In this document: piece after piece, positions 23,221-35,890 of the stretch
How the letters are laid out: every line of letters begins with the position of its first letter
Numbering within the stretch: the first letter of the stretch is position 1
Origin: Chrysomallon squamiferum
Lineage: Eukaryota > Mollusca > Gastropoda > Neomphalida > Peltospiridae
Length of the DNA stretch: 64,000 bases
Assembly (NCBI GenBank): GCA_012295275.1
Contig: CM022675.1
Span: forward strand, 15,577,971 to 15,641,970
Direction of reading: 5' to 3'
Made by a program: the position numbers and the translations under genes
Notes under the pieces: generated by a model
Database searches by the model: none
Told to the model about the DNA's origin: nothing
What the model saw: the letters and a program-made list of their open reading frames with translations, nothing else

Positions 23221-23587
23221 TTGCAAACAAGATGTTGGACAGTTACACCTCTCATGAATCCCAGTTTGTCACAGTAGCTTGCTTTCTATTTATTTACTTT
23301 TTTTTATTTTTTTTGTTGTTGTTGTTGTTTCTTGGAAGATTAATGAATAATCTTTCTAGTTTGGCAAAATTAATTTAATATGTTTGAATAGGTTGTTGTT
23401 TGTTGTTTTGTTTTTTAAGTGAAACAAACTGATGCCTGTTTTTGTAATAGTAATTGTACTGTATATTTAGATTTCCAAGTCAGTGATTTACTGGAATTTT
23501 TTTTACTGTATGGTTGTACATCTGTAGAATAATGTGTGTGTGTGCGTGTGATAGATCTACAATAAATAAATTAACAATACTGTTTAC

Positions 23588-23688
23588 CTGGATGTTGGTG
23601 TTAATGTCTCCATATGCTTTGAGATCAGGCAGTGACATATTAAAATCATCTTGCTGGACAGTTAGACTTTCTGACATAATCTTCAAGT
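23588..23688 (-). CDS. Isolated coding exon of an unrecognised gene (minus strand)
   Basis: On the minus strand an acceptor tttatttctag precedes 101 nt ending at a strong donor cag/gtaaac. The exon reads LKIMSESLTVQQDDFNMSLP then DLKAYGDINTNIQ, with no stop and a balanced composition unlike the surrounding AT-rich filler. It enters in phase 1 and leaves in phase 0. I do not recognise the protein. It may belong to the same gene as the exons at 33093 and 34859, but a missing exon would be needed to join the phases. Confidence 0.5.
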
Positions 23689-23699
23689 CTAGAAATAAA

Positions 23700-25286
23700 A
23701 GAATATCAATTAAATAATTAACTTACTTCATTTGATTAATTATATTATCAGAATCGGCTCTATTTAACTGTTCAAGCTATGCTTGTAACTTTACATTGAG
23801 TACAAATATGTTAAATTAGACAGAACTTGTGTAAATATATTTAACATAAACACAGACTGCAACAAAATACAGCTACCAGTTCATCTTATACACAATGACG
23901 TCACAACTCCATTTGAAAAGGTACAGAACAGGCAGCTCTGGAAAGTTTGATGACATAATTATTCTATTAGCATAATTTGTTAACAATTATAGATCATTCA
24001 AACCAAATAAAATAATTATATAACTTCATTATATTTAGACTTTTTATATTGATAACACTAAGTTTTATATTTGTCTTACAGTATGCAGACTGAACTGTCA
24101 GAAGAGTAATGTGCCAGAAGCAACTTGTACAAACTATGTTTGTATTTACACACTGGTCCAGAATGTGTTTTTGTTTTTTCTCAGGTTTTCCTGTGTTGTT
24201 TTAATTTGTATTTGGTTTTTTACTTGATGTTTGTTATTAATCATTAAGTGAAATACATCATGTATGATTAAAATATAATAAAGTAAATATTATTTGATTT
24301 TCTTCAATTGTTATCTTAAAATCTATTTTAAAAAAAAGATCTACAACCACAAACAGTTACACACATATACACAAACAAATGTTCACAAATATTTAATTTA
24401 TTTTCAAAGAAACATGTCAAAATGGTGAAATTTCACACTAGTGATGTGCCTTTGTAAATGCACACACATTCTATGGGTTAGACTGCACAGTTGGTAAGTA
24501 TATTCTTAGTACAAATATTAATGCTCTTTTGATGGAAGACTAATATGTCATAAAAAGAAAACATTTTGGCAAACTCTGTCTGTTGTAATTTTGTGAAGCT
24601 TTACTGAAATCCAGTAAGGGTTACAAGATGAATATCTTTAATGTTCTTTCAAAAAAAATTTCTACAAGAGTTTTATCAGAGATAAATAACTGTTTAGAAA
24701 ATATAAATCCACTTTCTTCTTTACTGACATTTGAAAGAGATAATATTCAAGCATTTCTTTAGTAATACCTCAGTGTGACAACAATTACTTATATTTCCAC
24801 ATGTTACATAAAATAATAACAGTATTGACAACAATTACTTCATTGAAACCATTGGTAAAAATCCACGTTTAATTCACTTTAATGTCTTGACACATGCTAT
24901 CTTTCCTGTTCTAAATGTTCATTCTACTCACTATTTTAAATAGTACTATATTCCATTATTTCTACACTCATTTTACGATGTTCACTGTTATTTTTACTTT
25001 TATTTTAATGTTTATGACTATGTCTTCTGGTATTTTAATACTTTTATATTTTATAGTATATTTCAATAAATTAGCATAGAAAGGTGTTATATAAATATAG
25101 CACAACAACAACAATAATAGTCATCACCATAAAAACAGTAATAATAATAATATTTACTTTGCTTTTAGCATGCTCAGACAGGATTATATAGTACATGTAA
25201 TATTCTCAAACAGAAAAATGATTTTGGCAGAACAAACATGGGACAGTGTAGCTCAAAATGTCCATGTACTTACTTATTTATTTGCT
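23700..25286. other. AT-rich DNA, nothing recognised
   Basis: No exon or RNA gene with support was seen. A few long words recur from other repeats. Confidence 0.35.
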
Positions 25287-25664
25287 TTACACTGTCTGTC
25301 TTGATGAAAATGACTTGGAAGTAGGATAACAGATTTCCTTTAAAAGATTATCTTTGGGGATTATCAAGAGACATTCTTCATTCTTCATTCTGGATGCAGT
25401 AATTCTTCCTGTCTGGAAACTAAGCCACTGCTTGCTGTTTGAGTGTAATTGTTTGTCAGTTTTGCAGTTCAGTGCCTCTTCCTCACTAACACAGATTTTC
25501 ATGAATACAGTTTGACGTTTAATTAACTTTTCCTTACTTTCAGGTATGAAAATGTCATAAAACAGTTCTGAAAGTACTTTGACATACTTCTTGTCTAATG
25601 CTTTGAGTTGGTGGTTGCTTGTATTTCCTGCAACATGTTCGTGCTGCTCAGTGCAGAAAACAGG
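25287..25664 (-). pseudogene. YqaJ-type nuclease/recombinase domain fragment
   Basis: An open frame of 125 codons on the minus strand includes LKALDKKYVKVLSELF, SNSKQWLSFQTGRITASRMK and KEICYP. The segment W-L-x-F-x-x-G-R-I-T-A-S followed by K-E-I-C-Y-P is the start of YqaJ-type (RecB-like exonuclease fold) domains found in many mollusc transposon-associated proteins. Upstream, a related frame (SEPSAEELYSLFSALS) is separated by a frameshift and a stop near 25665. The catalytic residues further downstream are missing, so this is a broken fragment. Confidence 0.55.
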
Positions 25665-25699
25665 CTATACAGTTCCTCTGCTGATGGCTCACTTACACT

Positions 25700-26774
25700 T
25701 TGCTTTGCTTGAGGCTTGAATTAGACATACCAGTAGTGATCTGTTTTTCATCATTTTTGCAGAGGTAAACTCAATATCCTGTATTGTCTTATACTGCACC
25801 TTCAACAATCCTATCAATCACAACTGTGTGTTTAATTCCTAAAACAAAACCAATCACAAAATAATTAGTAACCTTGTAGGGACTTATAGGCTTTCAACTT
25901 GGCTAACATGTATATGCTCAACATGTAAAACAAATAATTCACGATGTTTGTACATGACATTGATGGCCATGCTGAAATATCTGTAGACCAGTTGCCCCAG
26001 TTCCATTAATCGTTCTTATACAGATATTTGTCTTCAATTTTCTGCAACTTCTTCTGATATCTAGTCTTAGTACTCACATCAAGTTTTTAGATACTTCAGT
26101 CTAACCTTAATACTAATTTTTGTCTGTTTGGAAGCCATAATTATATTTGATTCTATAGTAAAATTAAGTCTCTTATGTAATGCTTGCTCTTTAGTAAACT
26201 ATAGCCTGCCCTACAACATGATAGACTAGAAACAGGAATTGTGATGGAAAACTATGTATTGGTGTCCAACTTATTTTTGACTGGACTAACATCTAGAGTT
26301 AAAACTAGCATATCCTTATCCTCCATAGATGGATTCATAATTAAGAGGTTGGTGTACAGTCATTGACTTTATATGGTTTACATCAGCATCAGTAAGTAAA
26401 CACTGAGGTATCAGTTAGTTGATTACTACAAACAAACAGCAAACTTTAACTAATAGAGTGACTATCATCTCAAACCAGTATTATCAGTCACATATTTCTC
26501 ACAGATAATATATATTTAATTGTAAATTAAAAAATAATAATGACAATGTATTAATGATATTTATGAAATCTGCAGTTAAAGAAAGAGCAAGAAAGATAAA
26601 AATGACAAGACATAGGGGAGATTATGCTGACATGCATGATGCAATATTAAATAATTGCATGTGTGCATACTGGTGCATTAATTTTTTTTTTTTTAATAGC
26701 TGAGATCATTCAGTTTTCCAGTGAGATGCTCTAATATCACTGATTATAATTCAAACACTTTCCCACAAATTGTT
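25700..26774. other. AT-rich DNA, nothing recognised
   Basis: No open frame with splice sites or domain support. Confidence 0.35.
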
Positions 26775-26885
26775 GGTAAGTGGAAAAATATACATCAAAG
26801 CACCTGGTGTTCTTATTACCACCTGGGAAGTCTGACATTTGTCAGCTTCAAGGTTATTAGTTTAACAGTGAAACCATTTAACTTT
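26775..26885 (+). repeat. Dispersed repeat, copy 2 (partner at 1492-1600)
   Basis: Same word order as copy 1, including ttaccacctgggaagtctg and ttagtttaacagtgaaac. It lies directly upstream of segmental copy B. Confidence 0.45.
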
Positions 26886-28756
26886 ATCTTTGTTTTATCA
26901 TGAAAATTAAATACTGTTTCTCATCAGTCAGATTGAAAAATGTATTTCATTAATGAAGGACAATGTCAATCAATACAAATAAACATTTCTAGTAATCAAG
27001 AATGCTGTAACAGGTGCAGGAAGAAACTGAAAGACAGCTGACTTCTCATTTGTTAATTACTCTGTATAAATTTTGTGTTTGTTTTCTTCTTAGATTTTAC
27101 CTTCTTTGTCAATACATTGATATCAAAAAGTAAAAATCAGGCTCTTTAGCATTAAAAACCAGTCCTTCGTCAATAAAAGTTGGAATAAAAGTTTGTAGCA
27201 TTCAGACCAGTTCATCACCCAGAGAGATGGCAACTTCTGGGAGGTTAAAATCATGAAGTTGCCTCAAAGATGGTGAAAGGTAATGGAACAAACTTGAAGA
27301 CATTTGGTTGAATAAATCTATGTACAAGTATCTAAATATTTCCATTAATTTCACTAAAAAAATACTAATTAATTTTTGCTCTAACCCAATAGATTATTTA
27401 TAATTGTAAAATTCAGCACCAGATTACCTCAAAACACGTGTCTGTTCTAGAACCTCCTGAGGAGTTGGACATGAGACAGCTTGACATTTAATTTTGTACT
27501 CACTGTTATCTCACTTTTATCAGGAAAGTAAAATAAATGTTCTGCTGTTGATTGATACCACTGTCCGGTCTACAAAAAAAGAGAAAAAAGTGTGTGGTCA
27601 TCACAAAAAATTTATAATTAGTACAAATAAATAAAACTATTCTTATTACAGGTTTACACTTCTGACCAAAGAAATCTGTAACATGGTGAAAGACAGAACT
27701 AACAAAAACTGATTTCTAATTTGCTCTGTATTAATGTTTGTTTTCAGGTATTTATATATATGTTTTATGTGAGCATGCCTGCACTATGTGATTTATAAAA
27801 AAATGGTTTAATCACGATAAGTAACAAAATTTAAAAAATTAAAGTTATCACTACACAAATATCATCCTGACAAAGCAAATGACAGTAACTGGCATTGTGA
27901 AATGTGCTTTTATTTCAAAATACCATAAGCATCAATCCATTTTTTTTTTTTTTTTTAATTGTCTCAAAACAGTATAGTAGATATATCATATTTTATTTCA
28001 AAACTCTTCAAACAGTCAAATAATCCTAAACTACACTGAACCAAGGAAGAAAGACAACAAAATATTGAGAATGTTTTACAAAAACTATATAAATATATCA
28101 CAACTGAACACATTATTTCACATTAATAAAATACTTTACAAATAATACTTTTACACCTACATAATTCACTTATCCACTTTTATTATGATAAAGACAATTA
28201 ATTAAAAGAAATATACTCTTTGTTATGGTTAGAGTGTCATTTGTTACTGAGGGTAGTTAACAATATGAAGAATATGACATTCATGTCATTCATCTGGTGC
28301 AGGATACAATAAAAGGAAAGATCAACAAATTTGAAGTTGGGGGACATAAAACATCAATCTTTTGGTAGATATATATTTCTAAATTTAGTCAAAACTAATG
28401 TTTACCATGCACTTAAAACATTTCTTACAATTTATTTTCAATGATAGATGGATAATGTAACACACAATAACACACAAATAAAGAAAAACATTTCTTCTAA
28501 TGTTAAATGTGTAGACAGCATCACACACAAACATATACATAAAGAAATATTTCTATGCTTCTAAGTGGAATAATGAACACAAAATAAGGCCATAAAATAT
28601 TAACAAAATAAATTTTGCTTTAATTTTAAAGATGACAAATAGTGCATGACACAAGAAATACATATAATTTTAATCTTGGTAACATCTGCTACACATGAAC
28701 AAGGTGAAAACGTGACTTTTTCCACAAAATAATTAAGATATAAAACATATTCTGAT

Positions 28757-28764
28757 TATAAATA
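28757..28764 (+). promoter_or_regulatory. TATA box of EGF-ShK gene B
   Basis: TATAAATA, 65 bases before the ATG at 28822, in a conserved context (ctgattataaataaagg). Confidence 0.65.
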
Positions 28765-28821
28765 AAGGAAACATTTCTGTGTAGACATCAGAGATTCGAA
28801 TAGACAAGAAATACTGCAAAA

Positions 28822-31800
28822 ATGACTTTATTCCAAGTTTTTGTTATTTGCCTTGTTCTGCAGGTATCGCTTTGTAAGAGTAAGTATTCTACACTTTTTT
28901 ATTTAAAACACATTTTTTATCACTTTTAACTGTTGGTACATATACTGAAATATTATATATTATATATTTGTATATACTTTGGAGCAAGTCTAGCTGTTAA
29001 CGTCTTTGTCCTTGGTTCTTCTTTTTTTTCCATTTGTAGGAGTGTTTCTATGTAGATTAAGTACATGCATATGTAAATGATATACAGATAAATATTAACA
29101 ATCACCTTTATAAGAGAATAATCACTTCTGACAGAATTTAGGCACCAGTAACACAGGAATAATGTTCAGATCCATCATTAATGAATTATACATTAGAAAA
29201 TGCCTCCATTTTTTTACCAATTTTTCCAATTATATATCTTTTCCCCTTTTGTTTTCACCATTACAAATTACAGGTTCAGATAATTAAAGGAAGAATTTCA
29301 TAAAATGTGATAAAGGTTAACATTTAAAAAATAAAATTGCTGACACAAAAATATTGATAGAGGTATACTATTTTCACTTTGTGGTAAAAGACAATATAAA
29401 TCATTGGGACTGAGAAATGTTCTTTTTATTTCAAAACATGATGGGTGCCATTCCATGTTTTTGATAATTTACTCCTAAGATTGTCAGTTTAATATTGTAT
29501 ATTGTGATGAACATCTTCAGATACATATAGAGAATGAAAATGAATCAGCATTCAGTGAATCACACAGTAAAAACTTTAAAATATTAATACAGGTTTAATT
29601 AAATCTTTAGATTCCTCATTATTTTATCTGTTTATTTAGTAACAGTTTACTGTTTAAACAATTTCTGTACATATGTATGTATATGTTTGTATGTATGCAA
29701 TAATTACATCTGACTCTGTAGTATTAGTTTCAAACAAAAGTATTAATTTAAGTAAATTTCATTCAGTGAAAAATGAATAAATTTTATTATGCTATGTCAC
29801 ATTATATTATAAACTCTGTCAAAAAAGAAATGTATAGGTGATAGGGAAAGAAGAAAAGTGTTTGATTTTACAAAATATTGTTTTTTTGTGCAAAGTTTGT
29901 AAATTCCCATGTATGTTAATGTTCCTAGAATGGAACAGCATGCTCAAATAAATTTAAAACAAACTATGCAATAACTGCAGGAAACTGGTGTAAAAAGGTC
30001 AGGTTCTGGCAAATTTACATGAAACTTTGGGCAAGGATTGGGGTACTGGTGGGTATTTAAAGCAGCAATGCTCACAATGATGCTGCATTTACACTTTGAC
30101 ATAGATGAGGTTCAAGATGTCAAGACTTAACATTTTGAATCAAAACATTGCAATAGACCACATCCAGTTAGGTGTATCACAGTCAGCAGTCAATGCTACA
30201 TGAACATCCATCATTATACCATTTCTGGAGCTGGTGTAACAACTAGAGCACAAGCTTGCTACATCCAGATTCTGCAGTAGCAACACTGAAATACCACAGC
30301 AACAAACACAGCTGAAATATGCCTGATTTGAGATTGGTGTCTGCACAAACCATCTGTAATTAAGAAGTTAGTTCACAGGCTAGGAGACCATAGGTAGGTC
30401 CTACCCTGCAATGTCAACACTGACTTTACACATTTTGCCTGAATGTAGAGGTATGGAGCTTGTGGAAATGGTGGTCAGAAAATGGATCAGTTGCATTTTA
30501 AAGTTATTATATTAAAGTTGAAATCAGTTTAGTAAAATTCTGCACCATCTGATGGTCTGATCACCATCTGATGCAAACATACATATGCATGCAGGTGGCG
30601 ATGTGCATATATATATAAAAAAAACAATTGGTGTTTATTTAATTTTTTTGTTTCAAATTTCAAACAGGGTGTTTAAATGGTGGAACAAAAGTAGGAAGGA
30701 CATGTAAGTGTACTGATGAGTTTTATGGAGGAATCTGTAAGAAGAGTAAGTATATTTTTTGATTAGAGTGATGATGGTTTTTTTTGTAAACAATGTTAAT
30801 TTTATGTAAACTACCAAAGAATAAAATATTCTAACAATAAGCATTTCACATTTAACAACATAACATTATATTATTTTTGCAAAAAGGGGTATTCACTGAA
30901 AGCTTATTGGATAACTTTAGCCTATACAGCATACTGGTATTAACCTTCATTTTTTAATATGAATACTTCTGCTTAATCATTCACTTAGAGTATGTTCTCA
31001 TTTTGATCTATGACAAACACGAGAAGACCAATGGAATAAAAATAAAAGTAATAAGAAAATTAAAAAGTTGTTATCAAATAAAATGCAATCTATTTTCTCG
31101 TTTCATCATCAGAATGTGCTGAAGGAGCCATGGCTGAAACTAAAGAGACATTTAAAAAGTTATGTGCCAATTCAATTGTCTCCAACAGCTGTCAAAAATC
31201 ATGTGAAATGTGTCCATGTAAGTGTACTTCAGCTGCCATAGAAATTATATCCATTCTGACAGAGAATATTCAAGATAATTAGAGAAGAAAAAATAATATT
31301 TATTATCTTATGTTCTTTTGTGTTAGCAATATGTTAGTTATGTAATTATTATTACAACTGTCAGTTATTTATATTTTAATGAGAAATCAATAAATAATCA
31401 AATGATGAAAGCAGTAATGATATTACTGATAATCAAGATAACATGAAGATTAGGACTATTAAAATGATAATCTGTATTATAATAAGAATAACATAACAAC
31501 AACAACAAAAATAATGACATAAATATAATAATAATAATTTCTTTGCAGCACCTCAGCGATGCACTGATACATTTCCTTGGTTCTGCAACTTACTGATGCA
31601 ATTAAGTGGCACAGTTGGAACTCCTGCATTTTGTGCTAAACATTCTTCCCAGTGCCCATTAGTTTGTCCATGTAATACAACTTTATTATTTGTTCAGTAT
31701 TAAGGTTACTTTCAATGTAAGAATGTTCTTTTAAGAAAATCAGTTCTGAGAAAAAGGAAACAAACTATTAAAAAATTATAAAAATTAGAACATCAGTGAT

Positions 31801-31948
31801 AGTTGATCCTACTAAACAATGGTTTTGAGTGACCAGTGGTTAACTGAATTAAACAAAATCTGAATATATGCAATATATGCAAGTTTAATTTTTCAAATTT
31901 TGTAGGTATTTTTGCTTATGTAAAATAAATTTATTTTCTTTTTCAGAA
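28822..31948 (+). CDS. Secreted EGF-like + two ShK-like modules, gene B (five exons)
   Basis: Coding exons: 28822-28879, 30668-30745, 31113-31217 and 31549-31671, plus the stop-completing AA at 31947. Phases and exon lengths (58, 78, 105, 123) are the same as in gene A. Signal peptide MTLFQVFVICLVLQVSLCK. EGF-like exon CLNGGTKVGRTCKCTDEFYGG then IC. First ShK-like module ends SCQKSCEMC; the second begins CTDTFPWFC and ends CPLVC. All 14 cysteines of the mature protein are kept while most other residues differ from A, which suggests selection on the fold. The product is 121 residues. The stop TAA again spans the last splice junction. Donor sites are gtaagt except for exon 4 (gtaata). Confidence 0.8.
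29815..30490 (+). mobile_element. Tc1-like transposon remnant in gene B intron 1
   Basis: From 30117 a frame reads MSRLNILNQNIAIDHIQLGV then SQSAV, the helix-turn-helix start of Tc1-family transposases. Near 30383-30410 another frame has VGPTLQCQH, matching the RPYVGP-type motif before the catalytic region. Stops and frameshifts abound, so it is dead. It is absent from gene A at the same place. Confidence 0.6.
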
Positions 31949-32030
31949 AACAGAAACTCTAAAGAAGAAAGCAGTAGTATAGAACATCACTGCTCATTTC
32001 AAGAAAATAAACAATACTAATAGCTGTAAT
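31947..32030 (+). other. Gene B exon 5: stop completion, 3' UTR, polyadenylation signal
   Basis: Begins aaaacagaaactctaaagaa after a tttcag acceptor. AATAAA is at 32006-32011. Confidence 0.6.
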
Positions 32031-32810
32031 AGTGTTATTTATTTTTCACACACACACAGTTACAGCTGCATTCAACCTTCACAGATATACAAATATTCTC
32101 TATTTTTCATACCTTATAAACTCTCCCACACACACACACACACACACTTAAACATAAACATACCTATTATTACCACTTTTTGTTTGTATTACTAAAGCTA
32201 GTACTGTTGTTTCTAATACTTCTTCAACTACTACAGCATTTACTAAGATCATTTTTTTTTTTTCTTCTGTTATCATCATCTTTCCTTCATACCTCTATTT
32301 ACAACAGTGTTGTTACTAGGATATCTCATCTTCAAATAAATATATTCTACCTCTTGACATCATCATGTCAACAGAATGTTTCCTCTAAATCGGACATGAA
32401 ATTTTTCAGTTGGCAGATCACTTCTCTGTCCTCTTTTGAGCCATTTTCCATTCCAACAATTGGTTTAATGTGTGATGTGTATATAAGTTTATTTAAGTAA
32501 CCCTTTGTGAGCAGTGGATTTCTTCCAGCATTAACTGAAACATTTGTTCTTTCTAAATTTATATCATCTATCCATATAAAAATATTATAATAAGCAAATT
32601 AACTGTCTCCTCTATTCTCTAGTATATTTAAACCTGAAAATGTCAAAGAACAACAATCATGGAAAACTTGTGGCTATTGTCTAGCATCCATGAATCAAAT
32701 TTATGGAAATCTCTAAACTTTGAGTTCATCACTGGATAGTTTTTTTAAATTATATTCTCAATAATCAATGCACTTTTTGCACTTTCTCAAAAAATCAACA
32801 AACTAACCAA

Positions 32811-33092
32811 CTTCTATGTAACAAAGATTTTTCCATGGATTTCTCTTAATTTCTTCTCATCACTCAATGTTTACCAGTAAGGTATTATTTATATGTTTCA
32901 TCTCATGGAGGCTAAGGTAGGAATGGGAAACAGATCAGTGATTGACCCTCAAACCAACCATTCCTCACTCTACCCGTCAAATAATATTTAAAAATAATTA
33001 ATAATGTGCAATTATTAAACACTAATAATTCTAAACAAGTTTGTAATTTTAGCAATATAAACATAAAAGTTATTCATGTGTGGGTATCTTAC
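32811..33092. other. AT-rich DNA, nothing recognised
   Basis: A short coding-like frame on the minus strand at about 32370-32470 (GMENGSKEDREVICQLKNF) has no acceptor or donor around it, so it is not called as an exon. Confidence 0.3.
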
Positions 33093-33220
33093 CATCATGT
33101 AAGATAAATTGCTAAATATATAAATAATCTCTATCTGCATTTCTGACACATCATCATTGTCTCTTATCAAGAGCAGATAATTCTGTCTGTAACTAACAAC
33201 TTCCTTCTTAAAGCTCCCAC
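33093..33220 (-). CDS. Coding exon of an unrecognised minus-strand gene
   Basis: The minus strand has a very good acceptor (ctctctttttaacag), then 128 nt open in phase 1: GSFKKEVVSYRQNYLLLIRD, then NDDVSEMQIEIIYIFSNLSY and MM, up to donor gtaaga. The exon at 34859-34914 leaves in phase 1, so the two join cleanly as LELG-GSFKKE. The open frame continues through the intron upstream of the acceptor, but the polypyrimidine-AG makes the shorter exon more likely. The family is not recognised. Confidence 0.5.
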
Positions 33221-33748
33221 CTGTTAAAAAGAGAGACTGCCAAAATATTATCAGTTGCTTTTCTATGATTATTACATTGCTAATATCAGTAGTATATTTC
33301 AGTAAACAGTTTAGATCATTTGGAGGAATATTAGTATTTTTGAAGAAGTTAAACACATTCTAATACTTCCAGTAGTTCTCAGTTTTGATCAAAACAAAGA
33401 AAAAGAAAAATATATTGTTTAACTTTCAACTTAATTGTGTTCAATGAAAGAAAGAATAAATAGATTACAAAAATACAAAATTAATGTTTATGACATTGTT
33501 AATTATTGTCTATAAAGATCTGTGCCCTGAGACTGAAAAGGTTTGCTGTGTATGCAGGGAGCAGATTGGTTACTCACAGTCAATACTAAATGTGCAACTA
33601 GAAACATACATGTTTGTAAATCCAGCAAAATTTGTTTAATGTCTCCATATTACTGCTAAAAATTGATTACCATTTCTAAAAGGTATTGGTTTAAAACATT
33701 ATTAATGTCAAAAACTAATATAATATGTCCACTGGTATAAAATATATA

Positions 33749-34410
33749 TAGTGGTACCTTGATTTATGAGTTTAATTATTTCCATGACCAAGCTCAAATC
33801 TCAGTTTGCTCATATATCAAATCAGTTTTCCCAACTGAAATTAACTGAAATACCATTAATCCATTCCAGTCCCCCGAAAGTCACCCCATTTGTTTTGGCT
33901 TTTTTTGTAACATGTTTTTAAATAAGAAAAATGTATTAATAAATGATAAATATTGTATAAAAACAAAATAAAAGAGAATGTAAAAAAAAATTGGTTTGAA
34001 AGGTGTATTTATCTTGGAGATCAGACAAATGATTTTAATGCCTTTGGCTGGAGTTACAGCCTTTATCAACTCCTTCAGCTTCAGTATGGTACTATGTTCA
34101 TACTGCTTAGACAAGTTTACTACATGCACACCTGGCTCATGTTTTTCTATGAATTCAAGCTTTAATTCAATGGATATCATCCATTTCTTCTCAGTGCTGT
34201 CCTTTGAAAAATAGCTTTCTTAGGATCCATAGTCAAAAAAAGCAATTTGGCAAAATTCTGCACAAAATGCAAGCACAACACAACAGAGATACTTCAGTGG
34301 TGAGGTAATCACGTGAAGTAAATGAGTGAGACGCATGATGCTGGCCGGATGTTGTGTTGTTCATTGTGCCAACTTGTAAGTTGGGGCACTCGTAAGTCGA
34401 GGTACCACTG
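33749..34410 (-). mobile_element. Tigger-like element with transposase N-terminal fragment
   Basis: The left end gtggtaccttgatttatgag and right end ctcgtaagtcgaggtaccac are inverted repeats; TA follows the right end. On the minus strand at about 33980-34180 the frame reads ISIELKLEFIEKHEPGVHVV, then LKELIKAVTPAKGIKII, the CENP-B-like DNA-binding start of Tigger transposase. The rest of the transposase is deleted. A sister copy with the same structure lies at 56248-56912. Confidence 0.75.
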
Positions 34411-34858
34411 TATAACCTTAATTTTTCTGTTTTTTAATTATATTTTTTGTTTGGTTTTTATTCAAAGAATTGATCAGTGTATTAAATTAAATAATTAAAT
34501 TATATAGTGAAAAAAAAAAATAATAATAATAATAATTTTAATAATAACCAGTCAGATTGTAAACTAAATATAAAGACAGATTCCCCATTTATTACAAGGA
34601 TACATTATCGTTTTCGTTTACTATTTCAATGTTTTTTTATTCACTTTCAGGTTTTTTTCATTAATTCGTAGACACACAAATATACACACACACACTCAAA
34701 AGTTTTGACATGAATTGGGGATAAAGTTGTGATTACTTGTTCAGAATGTGTAAATGTACTGGAACTACAATTTATCATTAACCAATAATGAACAATACCT
34801 ATCTGTGTAAGTTATTTTTGTTATGTATTAATTCAGTTATGTGAATGTGAATACTTAC
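34411..34858. other. AT-rich intron or intergenic DNA
   Basis: Contains a poly-A/(ATA)n tract at 34508-34537. Nothing else recognised. Confidence 0.35.
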
Positions 34859-34914
34859 CAAGTTCTAATCTGAAACTGACTGACTCAGTCTCAATACTTG
34901 TTTTACAGATGAAT
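34859..34914 (-). CDS. Coding exon of an unrecognised minus-strand gene
   Basis: The minus strand has acceptor ttatttttcag, 56 nt, and a strong donor (cttg/gtaagt). It reads FICKTSIETESVSFRLEL and leaves in phase 1, compatible with the exon at 33093-33220. It enters in phase 2, and the exon before it (at higher coordinates) was not found. Confidence 0.5.
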
Positions 34915-35890
34915 CTGAAAAATAAAAACAAATAGAAAAAAATAATGCAGGAATACTTAAAACATTTTAATATTGAGAATAATTACATATCAACTGTATG
35001 TTACTGTCATCTTGTTTTGGGTTTTTTCCAAAGATGATATCTGATGTTTCTAGTCTACAAACTATTGTTAATGATTAGTAACATCTTAAAACTTGACTTC
35101 TACTATTTATTTGTTTATATAGATTCGCTGAACAACACCTTAAAACAAAAATAAAGTTGGCTACTGAATCATTCAAAGGTAAATAAAACACAAAAATGTG
35201 GAGTTGAACTAAAAGAATAGAAAATGGCAAATCTGTTCCTGTTGATCAACTGACAGCTGAATGGGTCTTGATTGTTTTGGACCTTTTATGATAAAACAAG
35301 GATAGAGTATAGTAAAACGCTATTATTGTTTTCTGTTTACATGTTTAGCTATTCATGCTGACACTTGTTTAAACACTGTTTGTAAGTTACTGCCAGAAGA
35401 GGATGTCCAAAGATTCTATGATCTAATAATGATATAAACGAGTTGGATGTAAAAAAACCTCTTATAAGATGAATTATTGAAATGGAATCAAAATAAGTGC
35501 ATGCAAATACCTAAAAAAGAATATTCTGTGAATTTCATCAGTATTTGTCAAAATATGAAACAGGATGAGAATAAAAAATGTTTTATAAGCACTATTAATT
35601 CACTTTTTGCAAAAACTACAACAACAATAATAATGATAATAATAAGAATTATTATGAAAAAGAGATAATACATTAAATACTAAAATGGAAAAAAATTCAG
35701 TTCTAGAATTTTGCTCACATTGTAAAGTTTATTTTTTTAATTCCCACCATCATATTTTTATATCATCACCATTTAACTTATTTTCAAGAATCACTATAAT
35801 AAATAAATGTAAGCATGATTTTCACACTAATTTCATTGTGACCATACCAAACTGGTGATCAACCACCTGTTTACAAACTTTCAACAACTT
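34915..35890. other. AT-rich DNA, nothing recognised
   Basis: Short open frames only, without splice or domain support. Confidence 0.35.

Larger units (their letters stand above)
26906..32810 (+). repeat. Segmental duplication, copy B
   Basis: Collinear with copy A over promoter region, exons, introns and downstream flank. It is longer than A mainly because a Tc1-like element sits in intron 1. Confidence 0.8.

Noticed and set aside
32370-32470. Minus-strand protein-like stretch (GMENGSKEDREVICQL)
   Set aside because: No acceptor or donor around it and stops on both sides; too short to name.
33221-33358. Upstream extension of the minus-strand exon at 33093
   Set aside because: The frame is open, but a strong polypyrimidine-AG acceptor at 33221 and clean phase with the exon at 34859 favour the shorter exon.
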